Below, piece after piece: positions 27,401 through 35,800 of a DNA stretch of 64,000 nucleotides (position 1 is the stretch's first letter; every line of letters starts with the position of its first letter). Both the position numbers and the translations under genes were made by a program. Location: contig NC_079149.1 of assembly GCF_945859685.1 (NCBI RefSeq), forward strand, positions 68,280,991-68,344,990, given 5' to 3'. This DNA is from Eupeodes corollae. Its lineage: Eukaryota > Arthropoda > Insecta > Diptera > Syrphidae. Under the pieces are notes generated by a model. That model was not told the DNA's origin. It saw only the letters and a list, made by a program, of their open reading frames with translations, and ran no database searches.

Positions 27401-30184
27401 GTGACAGACAATTTAAAGACAAGGACTTCCTGGGTCCAAATTTCCTGTGATTATTTAAAAGAAAATTATTATTTTTATTCCACACCGTCTCATAGAGGTT
27501 TTATCCGAGAATGGCGAACATAGTCAATACTAATGTAAAAATCTGTTATAAATACATGTTGTTAAACCATAAAATGTAAATATTTCATTAATTTGTTCGT
27601 TTTTTTCTGAAATTTTGCATGTGACCTCATCCCTTTTGGACCCACTTTTGTATACCCTTTTTAAGCAGTTTATTTTTTATCTTGGAGAATTCCAACGTTC
27701 ATTTCCAATTAACTCATTAATTTAATAAATGTGTAATGTTGAAATACGTACCTATTCTTGCCCCATCATAGTGGTTGGCAGTGTATATTGAACCTTTGCA
27801 AAATAAGTTTTATTGTTTAAGTCAATTCATACATGTGCCTAAACATTTTGTTGCATAATAAAAAAGGGCACATAAATAGGTTTGAAAAAAAGAACAAGAT
27901 ATCTTTACTTAGGTGCACTGGAAGATTATTTGGCGTAATGCTTTAACAAGGTTAAGAAAGTTCTTAAACCGATTTGTATATGAGTACATGATTCGATGCG
28001 TAAATATTTTGGTAATGTCTAATTACAAGAGAGTTTTTTTTATTTTTGTACATACATTTTTCTAAAAAAAATACTACAATTTTATTTTTGATATTCACTA
28101 AATTAATAAGCTTATAAAATATCTACCTCTGCAAATGAAGAATTAATATCAAAATAATAGCCAAATAATTATTGGTGTGAAGTTAACTCATTCGTAATTA
28201 ACACCAACTAACAATATCTAAACATTGAGCACAGCGACAAAAAGCGTATGCTATTCAATGAAGCCGCGTAAAAGTATGAATAAATGAAAAAATTAACTGG
28301 CATAGACGTGTAAATATTTTTAACCCTATGACTTGATTATTTTATCGAATAATGTTACAAACAATAAGTTTGCGAAAGACGGTTTGGATGCAAGTGCGAG
28401 CACCAAAAAACTTGGAGGATTTTTAGTTGAAGGTTGCAATCAGGAGGAAGGTTCGACAACATGAAAGTATTTGTCTGGAATTTCACAAAATTTACCCTCT
28501 TAAGAATGCATTATTTTCCGATGAAATGCAACATACGATCAGCATATCTTAAATGTCATTTGCACTGACCTTTGAACAAATAAATAAATACAAATAGACT
28601 CTTATAAATCTTTAGTTTACATTAATTTAACATGGCTCTTATTAACTACGAGATTTTATTGCAGACAAAAATCAAAATAATAGTTAATTTTTTAACAGTA
28701 AAGATAAGTTCATTTCCTTATATGTGGCTTGTGTATAAAGTTGAACTAAGAGTTAAAAATGTATGCGAATTAAATAAGGTTAAGAAAGACTCATCAAGGC
28801 GTATTCTTGGAAATATTCTAAGCCCATTTTAACACATTTTCAAACTAACTAAAACAAAAATTTTAATTGTAATTTTTTTGTAATTCAAGAAATTTGACCA
28901 TTTCCCAACAAAGAGATACCGTTAAATTGTGAATCATCATTTATATCATTTTATTTATCAGACCTATAAAACTTTCAAAATGAAGAGCTCAATTATGTTT
29001 CTCGAAATTAATACTTCTTTCTCGGAGGCACTTATAAAAATGTACTAGAAAAATTCTGCTTATATATGTATTTTAGTGTGTCAGCTTAAAATGTTTGTAT
29101 AAATTAAAAACATTAATATAAAAAGCTTTTCTCTAACCAAAGAGACATGAATTCGCTGTGATAAATTAAAAATTTAAATTTTAAATCAAGACAAAAAAAT
29201 AATAATAATAAATAACAACATAAGAAAAAAAACTAAATTAAAAAACGATAAAAACCAAACGTAAAAATTAATTAACAAATAAAAGGGGATAGAGTATATC
29301 AATTTATAATAAAAGATAATACAGAAAATCGATTAGTTTTTAAATCCATTTCTAAAAGTGTAATGAATCATAGAACGATGTCATTGCAATTTTAGATTTC
29401 CATTCACATATTTGCAAAATCGAACTTTGAGTTTAATTAATTTAGATCTAAGGATTTATTATGTTAGCATTCCCAAAAAACTACTTTTAAATGTAATGTT
29501 TTTATGTTAGGCGCTGTTTGGAAACATCAGTTATGCACAAAAAAATTGCAAAATTTCAAAGCTCACAAAGTACTGCATTAAGAGACTTTGAGTTTGCTAA
29601 TTTCACTATCACTTCTAATCTTTCCAAACACATCCACTATAATTGATGGGAAGTTAAGAATATATATAAAAATGTAAATATTTATGTATAACATATGAAT
29701 GTCTTAGTATTCGAAAGCATTTTTTGAATTTATAGGAAAATGGACTGCCTGCTTTATATATTTATGCGGATTCATTTTGGAAACTTTTATAACAACAAAT
29801 TTCATACAAAAATTAACTCACTATTATTGGCGAGCAGATTCTCGTGCAATTTATCCCTCTGATCCTCGAGCACTTCACCCAAATAAGTTGCAACTTTTCG
29901 GGTGATTTGCTCAACATAAACATCCAATTTACCCAAATCATCTGAAAGACCAACCAACTGATCCAGTGTTCCGACCTATACAAAAATAAGACCAAATTTT
30001 GATTGATTGAATATGATGATGATGATTTCGAGAAGTCTTGTTTTTAACTCACCTTTAAGTCGGGAATATGGAATTTAAAATTGACACAAAGATTGTTTTG
30101 TTTGTGGGTGAGATTGTTCATTGTTTCGTAGGTTTGCTGACAGGTTTTATCCCCAGGAGCGGAAATGAGCCAATATTCGGACAT
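9303..30184 (-). CDS. Vha44: V-type H+-ATPase subunit C (V1 sector), 8-exon gene
   Basis: Joining minus-strand exons 30184..30053, 29975..29822, 15591..15405, 15335..15237, 15178..14923, 14858..14761, 14705..14567 and 9401..9303 gives 1164 bases and 387 residues, close to the 382 I recall for human subunit C1. All introns are GT...AG and every phase matches. The product starts MSEYWLISAPGDKTC and ends just after QAEYYPYVFYKL. Subunit C belongs to the peripheral V1 sector of the proton pump; it bridges the EG stators to the membrane-bound a subunit and takes part in reversible V1-Vo disassembly. The start is the first ATG after an acceptor (ag at 30197..30196), leaving an 11-base 5' UTR piece in this exon; earlier non-coding exons were not located. 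Intron 2 (14.2 kb) and intron 7 (5.2 kb) are filled with transposons. Confidence 0.96.
9535..9583. repeat. Perfect 18-bp hairpin in the last intron of the V-ATPase gene
   Basis: CAATGCTGGATTCGTTAA at 9535..9552 is followed by a 13-base spacer and its exact reverse complement at 9566..9583. It lies in the Vha44 intron, just upstream of a LINE. It may be a small foldback element or a palindromic insertion scar. Confidence 0.8.
9791..10900 (+). pseudogene. ORF2 endonuclease region of the Jockey-type LINE
   Basis: Opens with ATG at 9791 and 60 codons of endonuclease sequence (NVISYNFRSL, NKPDYVLHSETR), then stops at 9971. Later pieces in other frames include a degraded GDFNA block near 10225, an SDSDHLAIIRP block near 10455 and an open segment at 10583..10894 that links endonuclease to RT. 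The catalytic set is therefore no longer on one frame. Confidence 0.7.
11290..12360 (+). pseudogene. ORF2 reverse transcriptase of the Jockey-type LINE
   Basis: A 157-codon open stretch (11357..11830) carries FRPTSLLPNLSKFLE, QFGFKAKHST and DINKAFDSVWKEGLVFKL. The usual PQGSV..P block is altered to QRSVIGPDLFNLYT and shifts frame, and an FLFADDS-like stretch appears near 11810 in another frame. The thumb-like KYLGIHFSERFKFNQH lies near 11985. The product cannot be made in one piece. Confidence 0.75.
12500..13350. other. Intron DNA, no feature recognised
   Basis: AT-rich sequence in intron 7 of the V-ATPase gene. The one open frame of any length (13031..13219) has no recognisable motif and is likely chance. 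Confidence 0.45.
13351..14400. mobile_element. MITE cluster with CTATTATGG ends
   Basis: The ends at 13351..13372 (CTATTATGGCTATCAGC...) and 14379..14400 are inverted copies with 18 of 22 bases matching. Inside, about 80 bases at 13857..13938 recur in direct orientation at 14176..14253, both ending in a block close to GATAGCCGTAATACC. Many TATCAA/TTGATA half-palindromes crowd the right part. There is no coding content. The structure suggests a short non-autonomous element that duplicated or received a second copy. Confidence 0.6.
14567..14705 (-). CDS. Vha44: Subunit C exon 7, residues 309-355
   Basis: Starts G then YGLPVNFQAILIQPNKKS, continues KRLRDCLNQLYGHLDGSA and ends at Asp in phase 0 before donor GTAAGT. 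The stretch after the conserved LYGHLD block is a short, variable linker in the family. Confidence 0.96.
14761..14858 (-). CDS. Vha44: Subunit C exon 6, residues 277-309
   Basis: Starts after acceptor TTTACAG with GPLVRWLKVNFSESF, continues VHVKALRVFVESVL and leaves AG before donor GTACAG. The next exon supplies G to complete Arg. Confidence 0.97.
14923..15178 (-). CDS. Vha44: Subunit C exon 5, residues 191-276
   Basis: Starts after acceptor GTCCTAG and reads PLANDWVVGYEKITDMIVPR, later KFVVRDFVYNEEEL. It ends at TDKKKQF in phase 0 before donor GTAAGC. Reading on past the donor adds a short unrelated tail, which shows where the exon stops. Confidence 0.97.
15237..15335 (-). CDS. Vha44: Subunit C exon 4, residues 158-191
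   Basis: Follows a 69-base intron ending ACCAATAG. It encodes GSLLTRNLADLVKKEHF, then ILDSEYLTTLLVIVP, and leaves AA before donor GTAGGT; the next exon supplies A to complete Lys. Confidence 0.96.
15405..15591 (-). CDS. Vha44: Subunit C exon 3, residues 96-158
   Basis: Starts with CC to finish a split codon, then DLPSYITRFQWDMAKYPIKQ. It runs through the AYNNLKGSLQNLEKK block and ends with AC before donor GTAATA. ITRFQWDMAKYP is among the most conserved stretches of the family. Confidence 0.97.
15592..17230. other. Intron 2 of the V-ATPase gene, distal part
   Basis: No gene or classified repeat is seen apart from the polypyrimidine-containing acceptor region next to exon 3. ORFs such as 16292..16507 are AT-rich and featureless. 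Confidence 0.4.
17231..17400 (-). CDS. Vha44: Candidate alternative exon B of subunit C (long isoform)
   Basis: A minus-strand block of 170 bases lies between acceptor AAACTAG (17407..17401) and donor GTTAGG (17230..17225). Read in the phase left by exon A it gives one split codon, then 56 codons without a stop, beginning SRSSSQLNITNGF and ending AEPPAMPLSP, and leaves one base (G). That base joins the CC at the start of constant exon 3 to make GCC, so the insert rejoins the conserved frame at DLPSYITRF. It is Ser/Gly/Pro-rich, likely disordered, and clearly less AT-rich than the surrounding intron. The donor is weak, as expected for an optional exon. Confidence 0.68.
17401..19224. other. Intron 2 of the V-ATPase gene, no feature recognised
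   Basis: AT-rich with no recognisable exon or transposon. A short near-palindrome (ATCAATATCGATTGAT) occurs at about 18560. Confidence 0.4.
19225..19665 (+). mobile_element. 3' end of an RNase H-type LINE (5'-truncated)
   Basis: The 90-codon piece 19258..19527 reads SQSRLQISSLICVLTGHCL then FCRSCMDEEEEETISHLLCTCPAL. It matches the C-terminus of the larger element at 53959..55090 block for block, including the cysteine motif CRSC...CTC. The shared 3' UTR (TTCATGTGGTATCACAATGG) and a TAACC-rich end (TAACCTGACATAACCTAA) follow. Only the last part of the element is present, as with many LINE insertions that stop early. Confidence 0.8.
19680..20037 (+). pseudogene. Gypsy-like retrotransposon gag fragment
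   Basis: The frame from 19670 contains NFEQFNASKESFKIYIQRF. After a frameshift near 19915 it continues LLLNSIGSKHFNTVTALSAP and then SLTEVSYDELLSLLE. Spacing and motifs match the N-terminal gag of Ty3/gypsy retrotransposons of insects, where gag forms the particle. No LTR, protease or RT follows; the fragment runs straight into a LINE piece of opposite orientation at about 20040. Confidence 0.65.
20038..20430 (-). pseudogene. LINE reverse transcriptase fragment, minus strand
   Basis: Reading 20430 to 20045 on the minus strand gives ESKIIALDISKAFDSLWHQA, HWISNYLSDRSMQVVLGGF, AGVPQGSVLSPALFLIF and the catalytic box CFGDDSTLSFS. The same blocks occur at 51560..51915 on the plus strand, so both come from one family. 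Here the catalytic box is kept while the rest of the element is gone. Confidence 0.8.
20614..21849 (+). mobile_element. CACTG-ended DNA transposon with zinc-finger-like ORF, copy 1
   Basis: The left end starts CACTGGTCAAAACTGG at 20614 and the right end closes with AACCAGTG at 21849. Each is flanked by TTA (20611..20613 and 21850..21852), giving 1236 bases with a 3-bp target duplication. Subterminal TGTCACACGAACTTT on the left and its inverted counterpart near 21810 support longer inverted ends. CACTA/CACTG termini with 3-bp duplications are typical of CMC/EnSpm-type elements, so I infer that class. A degenerate protein with an internal deletion is inside. The element sits in intron 2 of the V-ATPase gene. 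Confidence 0.72.
20864..21645 (+). pseudogene. Transposon-borne zinc-finger-like protein, internally deleted
   Basis: ATG at 20864 opens MSRKCNNDSIYLCNVCGE, a C-x2-C start like copy 2 at 42660. After an in-frame stop (21056) the next piece ends with ITQGDLNDLVRNLNLSKK. It is followed, after a missing middle, by KSAWKAFKNVYANLLGNH, then CNMSLKIHF, SDEHGEMFHQH and NPNMLADYCWAIKRD. These blocks recur, in my recollection, in long uncharacterised proteins of many arthropod genomes, which suggests a mobile family. In this copy the central region with the IDSSK and LGYTK blocks seen in copy 2 is absent. Catalytic residues cannot be assigned. Confidence 0.65.
21853..24302. other. Intron 2 DNA, no feature recognised
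   Basis: AT-rich. Short ORFs at 21813..21998 and 23104..23289 show no known motif and no splice context that ties them to the V-ATPase gene. Confidence 0.4.
24303..24622 (-). mobile_element. 3' end of an RNase H-type LINE, minus strand
   Basis: On the minus strand this reads the same C-terminal blocks as 54700..54980: RLGVFSNDFCRSCMDEK, then C-P-A-L, NYLGEFLYNDLNDLNH and LSRFVR. A TAACCTAGTCTAACCC tail closes it at 24303. It is a truncated copy of the family that also supplied 19225..19665 and 53959..55090. Frame is lost after the DEK block. Confidence 0.8.
24623..25226. other. Intron 2 DNA, no feature recognised
   Basis: AT-rich spacer between a LINE fragment and candidate exon A. Nothing else recognised. 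Confidence 0.4.
25227..25503 (-). CDS. Vha44: Candidate alternative exon A of subunit C (long isoform)
   Basis: An open minus-strand frame rich in Ser, Thr, Asn and Cys starts near GPGPPDENTHSD, contains CNCDCDCSTNNC, and ends RHRGSNKS plus AG before donor GTATTA (25226..25221). The donor leaves two bases, which the next candidate exon (17400) completes. The acceptor is less sure: the CAG ending at 25504 gives an exon of 277 bases, entered in the phase left by exon 2. The frame stays open upstream to about 25666, coding Asn/Lys-rich sequence, but no other AG is available there. A long isoform with an insert between these constant exons is known for Drosophila Vha44; assignment here is inference from phase and position. 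Confidence 0.6.
25504..29821. other. Intron 2 of the V-ATPase gene, proximal part
   Basis: AT-rich with no classified transposon. The open minus frame of exon A extends to about 25666 as Asn/Lys-rich sequence. A possible 18-base microexon lies at 26030..26047. ORF 27284..27523 has no recognisable motif. Confidence 0.4.
26030..26047 (-). other. Vha44: Possible 18-base microexon of subunit C
   Basis: On the minus strand a strong acceptor (TATGTTTTTTAG) is followed by 18 bases and then GTAACA. Entered in the phase left by exon 2 it reads SLPIYR and leaves one base, so it would keep frame with either exon A or constant exon 3. Support is only positional; it may be chance. Confidence 0.25.
29822..29975 (-). 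CDS. Vha44: Subunit C exon 2, residues 45-95
   Basis: Begins VGTLDQLVGLSDDLGKLD and ends KLHENLLANN plus one base (A) of the next codon, before donor GTGAGT. The single leftover base fits the constant exon 3, which starts with CC (codon ACC), and also fits the alternative exons in the following intron. Confidence 0.96.
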
Positions 30185-30195
30185 GTTGGTGTTTT
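30053..30195 (-). CDS. Vha44: Subunit C exon 1 (coding from 30184), residues 1-44
   Basis: The acceptor TTTATTTATAG precedes the exon; ATG is at 30184..30182. It encodes 44 codons from MSEYWLISAPGDKTCQQ to FHIPDLK and ends in phase 0 at donor GTGAGT (30052..30047). The WLISAPG and IPDLKVGTLD blocks (the latter completed in exon 2) are hallmarks of the family N-terminus. Confidence 0.96.
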
Positions 30196-30737
30196 CTATA
30201 AATAAATAAAACATAATTGCTTAATAATTTTAAAAACTAATGTATAAACGACATATGAATGCAGCTACGAGAGTAATCTAGAAGTTATACACTTAAGGCG
30301 CAAAATGAATAAAACCATTTGTTTACAATAGTGTTCTTCACCCTTGAATTTCTTCTTTTTAACGACTTAAAACAGGAAGAAGAATGTTTACATGTTATGA
30401 AGTTGTTTGCAGTTCATTGGATTATTTTCTTAATCGACTTTAGTTGGAATGTTTTCAAATTAACTGTTATTTATTTAATACTTATGGGCAAAAATGGAAG
30501 CTTAACTACAAAAAAACACAGCATCTAAAAATGCTAGAGACCCCAAAACATTATTAATGTGATTAAGTTAGTAACGCACTTTATATTATACAAAATTATA
30601 ACTTTTGAGGATTTCACACAAATAAGCTGCATAAAAGTACTCTAGAGGAGATAAGAGAGAAAAGCTGATCTCATCTTGACATTACTGCAAATCAGTACCC
30701 AAATGTTTTGTGACTTTTACAAATCTCAACCCTTCCT
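30196..30737. other. Upstream flank or 5' intron of the V-ATPase gene
   Basis: The base after 30195 is a good splice acceptor, so this is probably intron leading to a non-coding first exon that I could not locate. ORF 30319..30528 has no motif. Confidence 0.45.
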
Positions 30738-30932
30738 GTGGCGAGTAATGTCAGTAATGGAGGGGACCGACAGTTTGGATGCCGAATCCAAACGGATAAT
30801 TTAAGAAAACACTTTTCATGGCAGGAATGTCGACTTTTGAATTCCTTTCAAGAAACGTTACTAGTGGGAAAAAAAACATTTAGGTGGCACAGGCAGGGAT
30901 CCTAAAGATTCTGGAGTCCGTTCGTAATATTA
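30738..30932 (-). mobile_element. SINE-like repeat, minus strand, 5' part and 3' end missing
   Basis: Its reverse complement contains GATCCCTGCCTGTGCCACC, a CATGAAAAGTG block, GGATTCGGCAT and GGTCCCCTCCAT, in the same order as the plus-strand copies at 52690..53040 and, in part, 59330..59455. It lacks the conserved 3' tail of the 52690 copy. No coding potential. The placement upstream of the V-ATPase gene is probably incidental. Confidence 0.65.
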
Positions 30933-31177
30933 TGAAATGTTATTATTGTCCATAGTATAATTTATTTATTCCATCTATCGAGTAAAATATCTTTAAGACT
31001 AACATACTTAATTATAATCTTTATATACAAAGAAAAATATAAATACTTACATATATCATAATCTTAAATAAATAGTAAAATAATTCACAAAATAAAAAGC
31101 CTCATAAAAGAATTTCATTTAAAGTACTTTTAAACCTTACTCTACTTCATTGTAAGTGAACTACATCGCATACAGTG

Positions 31178-32420
31178 TTAAAAAAAGCACAAGAACGAAG
31201 ATATGGGATCACTTTTTCTATAGTTAGTGTCATGGCGCGGTATAAAAAAAAAGATATTTCTTTCCCTGAGAGGTCTTGAAGGAACATGAACTGGGTAAAG
31301 AGCAAGCAGCATAGAACAATCTATATGGTTACACATAAAATCTCTGGCTAAAAGAACAAAACGCTGTTTCCTTCTGATTTGAAGGGTTTTCAAGCCTAAG
31401 AGTAAACACCTCTGGTTATAGGAGGGCATAATATTATCTACCTAGTTCAATTTACGTAGAGCATATCTAGTGAATTTACGCTGAACAGCTTCTATTCTAT
31501 TAATGCTGAGTGCATATACTGAGCACCAAATGCAACGAGCATATTCTAACGATGATTTCACCAATGAGATACGAGTATAAAGCATTTTTATAGTACGCGG
31601 ATCAATAAATTCCCTTGAATTTCTCATTAGAAAACCCAGCATTTTATTTGACTTCGAAATCATATAGTCGTAGTGATCATTAAAAGTTAACTTCCTATTG
31701 AAAACAACATCTAAATCCTTAAAACCCGAAACCTTAACAAGGCTTGTAATATTAAGCTTATATTCAGAGTGAATAGGGTTGCGTGATTTATTATAAGACA
31801 TTTGCTTACACTTGGAGATATTGAGATGAAGGCAGTTATCTTCACACCATTGAAAAATACAATTGAGGTCATCTTGCAAAAGATTGCAATCAAGTGGACA
31901 ATTGATACGTTTTCAAATTTTCAAATCGTCAGCAAATAGTAAATTTTCAGAAAATTTGACAGTCAGAAAAGTCGTTTATAAAAAGAACAAACAAAAGTGG
32001 TCCGAGGTGGCTTCCTTGTGGAACCCCTGAATAGTTATATATTCGTTTTGATGTTTTATTTAGAATTGTATCTAACCAATTCAATAATTGAGAATGAAAA
32101 CCAAGGTGTTCTAGTTTTTTTTAAAAACACGTCATGCTGCACCCTATTAAACGCTTTTAAAAAGTCGGTGTACATGACATCAACTTGCTTATCCCGTTCA
32201 ATACCTTTCGTACAAAAGTGTGAAAAAAGAGACAAGTTAGTTGTAGTTGATCGTTTACTCACAAACCCGTATTGATTCTCTGAAATCCCTTGCTTAATAA
32301 ACCCCTTTTTGACGATGGCTTCAAAAAATTTTGGAATAGTTTGAAGCTTTGAAATCGGTCTGTAGTTAAGGACATCCTGCTTTGAATTGGCGTAATGACT
32401 GAACTCTTCCAAGTATCTAA
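31178..32420 (-). pseudogene. Jockey-like LINE reverse transcriptase, minus strand
   Basis: From 32412 downward: NYRPISKLQTIPKFFEAIV, ENQYGFVSKRSTTTN, YTDFLKAFNRVQHD and YSGVPQGSHLGPLL, then the catalytic NLLFADDLKI near 31940. A 145-codon frame (31879..31442) follows with WCEDNCLHLNISKCKQMSY and a thumb region, then the C-terminal piece to 31178. Frameshifts occur near 32050 and 31900 and a stop at 31442, so no intact protein remains. RT copies element RNA during insertion. Family blocks match the remnants at 4640..5965 and 61380..63110; endonuclease and ORF1 are absent. Confidence 0.82.
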
Positions 32421-33814
32421 GAACTAAGAAGGTTTAGAATGACCATATCTGCACAATAATAATTAAAAAAATGATTTGAATGTATTATCTAGAACAATAA
32501 TAAATGTTTAATTAAATAAGATTGCACTGCTCTAACTCGCCGAGCGCCCTTCTGGTACAGATACGGAAAGCGAACTTAACTCAATACGTCTGACCCACTT
32601 GACGAGCTGCATTGTGCGGTCCTACTCTAAACTGTCATACCTTTGAGCAAGAGGGATTTCCCTGCTCAATGTGCTATACTAATGGCTAAGCTACACTATG
32701 GCTATATTATGGATGATCTTAGGGGTGGCCTACACTATGTGTAACAAATGTTATGTTATTAATATGTTGAAACGTGTTTCTTTTACGTCTAGCTAAAAAA
32801 ATTTCAATAACTTATGCTATATATGCTCATTACTCTTTCATCTCCCAAAATCAACAATGTTAGACTAAAGAGGATTAAAAAAGATGTGATTAAAATGACT
32901 CGTATTATCAATACCTATAATGAAAGAATACAATTACAAAATTCAAATCATATTTGACAGCAGGAGCTATAATTGACCTATTACGTATATTTACGCAACA
33001 TATTAACAGCTAATAAAAAAGTAAGCCCAATAAGTGAACAAGTTCATCATAGAGAAATGATATTTACTTCAATTTCAATTTTCTCAATTATGTTTTATTA
33101 AAAATGTTTTATTATTCACGACAAGTGGATTTATGTTCAATAACATCTTCAAAAAAGTAGGACAAATACCTAACTTATCATCCCTTTACATATCTTTTCC
33201 TTTTAAGAAAAATCAGTAGATGACCTTTCTCTTTAAGAAAACACAAGTTAAGTGCCTCAAACTTTCAAAGTAATTTAATCGATTATTTACAAATAATGTG
33301 TGTGTTTTTTAGTGCTACTTTTATTGTGTAACAATGACGTAAGTTATAAAGTCTTACCATAATTTTAAAATCACTAACATAAAAGAGCATAACAGTTTCA
33401 GAAATGTAGGTCATGTTTTGTGCTTGCTGATTTATATTTCTTATCCAGAAGGGCAAAGTATTTTGTAAAGAATTTGTATGAAGACTTAAGAGTGTATTTA
33501 AAGGCTTGTAGATTTGAAAAACTGAAGATTTTAGTTTGGATTTCAAAAGTTTTTTTTTTGACGAACCGGCCTCATCATCTTATTCGATTCGGTTGAAACT
33601 TTCAATTTAGCATTCATTTTTTATTAAATTTGACTCAAGCAATTTATTAATCCTATGTTCACCATTATCACATTTTTATTATTTGAATTCTTAAAAAAAT
33701 TTATTTTAATTTAAGGGGGATCATTTCTAAAACGTTTATCGCCAATCGATAGCGTTTTGACGATAGTCTCACTTAACGTAAGACTATAAAAATAAAAATG
33801 TTTCAGCGTTATTG
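32421..33814. other. Intergenic DNA, no gene recognised
   Basis: A GC-richer patch at about 32525..32720 may be an old repeat piece of unknown type. The rest is AT-rich. The minus ORF 33283..33546 has no known motif. Confidence 0.4.
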
Positions 33815-35800
33815 AGTTACCATCGACGCTTGACTTCTTCCTAGCTTCCTCCAACCTAGTACATATTCTTCCGGAAATCCGGAATTATATCTGTCCAAGA
33901 GTACACAGCGATTCGGACCATGAAGCTGTTTAACTGTCTATCAACCTCAAATTTCCCATACTCCTTACGACTTATGAAGTCCCCGAAAACTTCATTAACT
34001 TCAGACGGCTGGATATTGCAAAACTTCACAGGGACATCGAAGACAGCATTACTTTTCCACCTTCAAACAGGAATCTGCTGAATACGGAAATCGGTGCAGC
34101 CATTGACAACCTTCAACTTGCTATATCTGAAGCCCTTGAGAAGCAAAAGAGGCCTAAGACGTCAAAGGATAGGTGCCAACATCTCCCTGAGTACGTTCAG
34201 AATTTGTATGCTAACAGACAGCGGCTAAGAAAACGACTCAAACGGATTCATCAAAGCGAGCTTAATAGAACAAACATCATCTATCAGACAGTTTGGAATG
34301 AGCTACAGCAAGTTAACATCATGTTCCGGAACTCCATTCAACATCACAACAATATCCAGTTTGGAAGAAGATTGAAAGCAATTAAGACAGGACCTGATGC
34401 CTTCAAAAATATCAATTGAATCATTGGGAAACATCCACAAATACCTGTTTCCATCATCAGCAACACCGTTGAAGCAACCTCAACTCAAAGTGGAAGCGTT
34501 CGCCAACTACTTCGAAGGAAATTTCAAGCCGAATTCACCTGCTGAACCAACGTTCCTACAAGAAGTAGATGGAACAATTCAGCATACCCTACAGCCAAAC
34601 CCGGATATAATCAGTTTCGTTGACACTAATCCAGCAAGTGATCCTCCCGATAGTCCACATCTATGCAATCTAGAGGAGGTAGCAAAGATCATCGGCAGTT
34701 CTAAGCCAAAAAAATCTGCTGGACTAAATTTTCACAAGCAGTAATGAGTTTTCTCCCAATCATCCCCAACAACTGCTACTTCCCCCGGACGTGGAAAACA
34801 GCGAAGATTGTGGCAGTCCCGAAAAAAGGTGCCTCCAACCTAGTATCCAACTACAGACCAATATCACTCCTTAATAATATCAGCAAATTACTATTAGAAG
34901 TAATCCTCCGGAGACTTAAGAAATTCTGCAGTGAAAACTCTATCATCCCTGACATGCAATTCGGCTTTCGAGAAAAGCACTCAACGTTGCATCCGCTGAT
35001 GAAGTTCCAACATGACATCATTTCCTCCCTCATCAGTCATTGTGTCACCGTCGGATGCTTTATTGATGTTGGGAAAGCATTTTTCGTTTGGATAGAAGGT
35101 CTAATACATAAACTTCATCTACTACAGGTACCTCCACCACTAATAAACATTCTTTTTTCGTACTTTACAACTGCAAATCAAACATGAAGGACATCAGAGC
35201 TGGAGTCGCCAGGGCTCAAAACTTGTGTCCTTCCTCTACAGCCTGATGACATCCGACCAACCCGTACCGATCGGATGCGAGAACCTGCTATAATGTTGAT
35301 GACTCGCTCACGTGTGCGTCATCCACTTATCGCTCTCCGAAAAGTAGAGGCCCGCATCAGCAGACTATTCGATTTCTACAAGAAATGAGACATCCGGATC
35401 AAAACTTCCAAATCGGAACTTGTCTGCTTTACGAGGCCCTCATCTGGCAAAGGCAGCTGCACCAATGCCAATAGCCAATAGCAATACAGGAACAATTATC
35501 TATACTCTAAAGCCAAAATAATCCCGTTTGACAAATACCTAGTCCTATCAGCGAAGAGTTTACGGAACATCATCGACCACCCGAATCAACTAATGAGAAG
35601 GATGACCACTGAACAATGACATCCATAGCCAAGGTACCTCAGTGTGATGGAAACTCTTGATGACAGCTTAATCATGGACAACGAGGAAGCAGTCTTGTTC
35701 TACACTGCCATTGGGCCAGCCTTTTACCGAGGCTAAACACCACTTCCCCAAAACCTACAACAAAAGTAACATTGACAACCAGGAATGAAAACCCTGAGAA
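33815..35800 (+). mobile_element. Jockey-type LINE, 5'-truncated, dead
   Basis: Starts inside the endonuclease (HSDSDHEAV near 33900). It then shows INFRRLDIAKLHRDIEDS, EYVQNLYANRQRLRKRLKR, a linker open to 34419 and a shifted continuation 34397..34744. RT (34744..35187) has VSNYRPISLLNNISKLL, MQFGFREKHST and CFIDVGKAF; here the usual DI(D/E)KAFD is altered and AFD is lost. After about 35190 the reading breaks up, and the PQGS and catalytic YADDS-like blocks survive only as shifted fragments (NVDDSLT near 35295). Same family group as 9590..12495. The 3' limit is approximate. Confidence 0.8.

Noticed and set aside
26988..27660. Possible Tc1-like element with AAAAAGGGTA and TATACCCTTTTT ends
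   Set aside because: The inverted similarity is only about ten AT-rich bases and the ORF 27284..27523 has no transposase motif.
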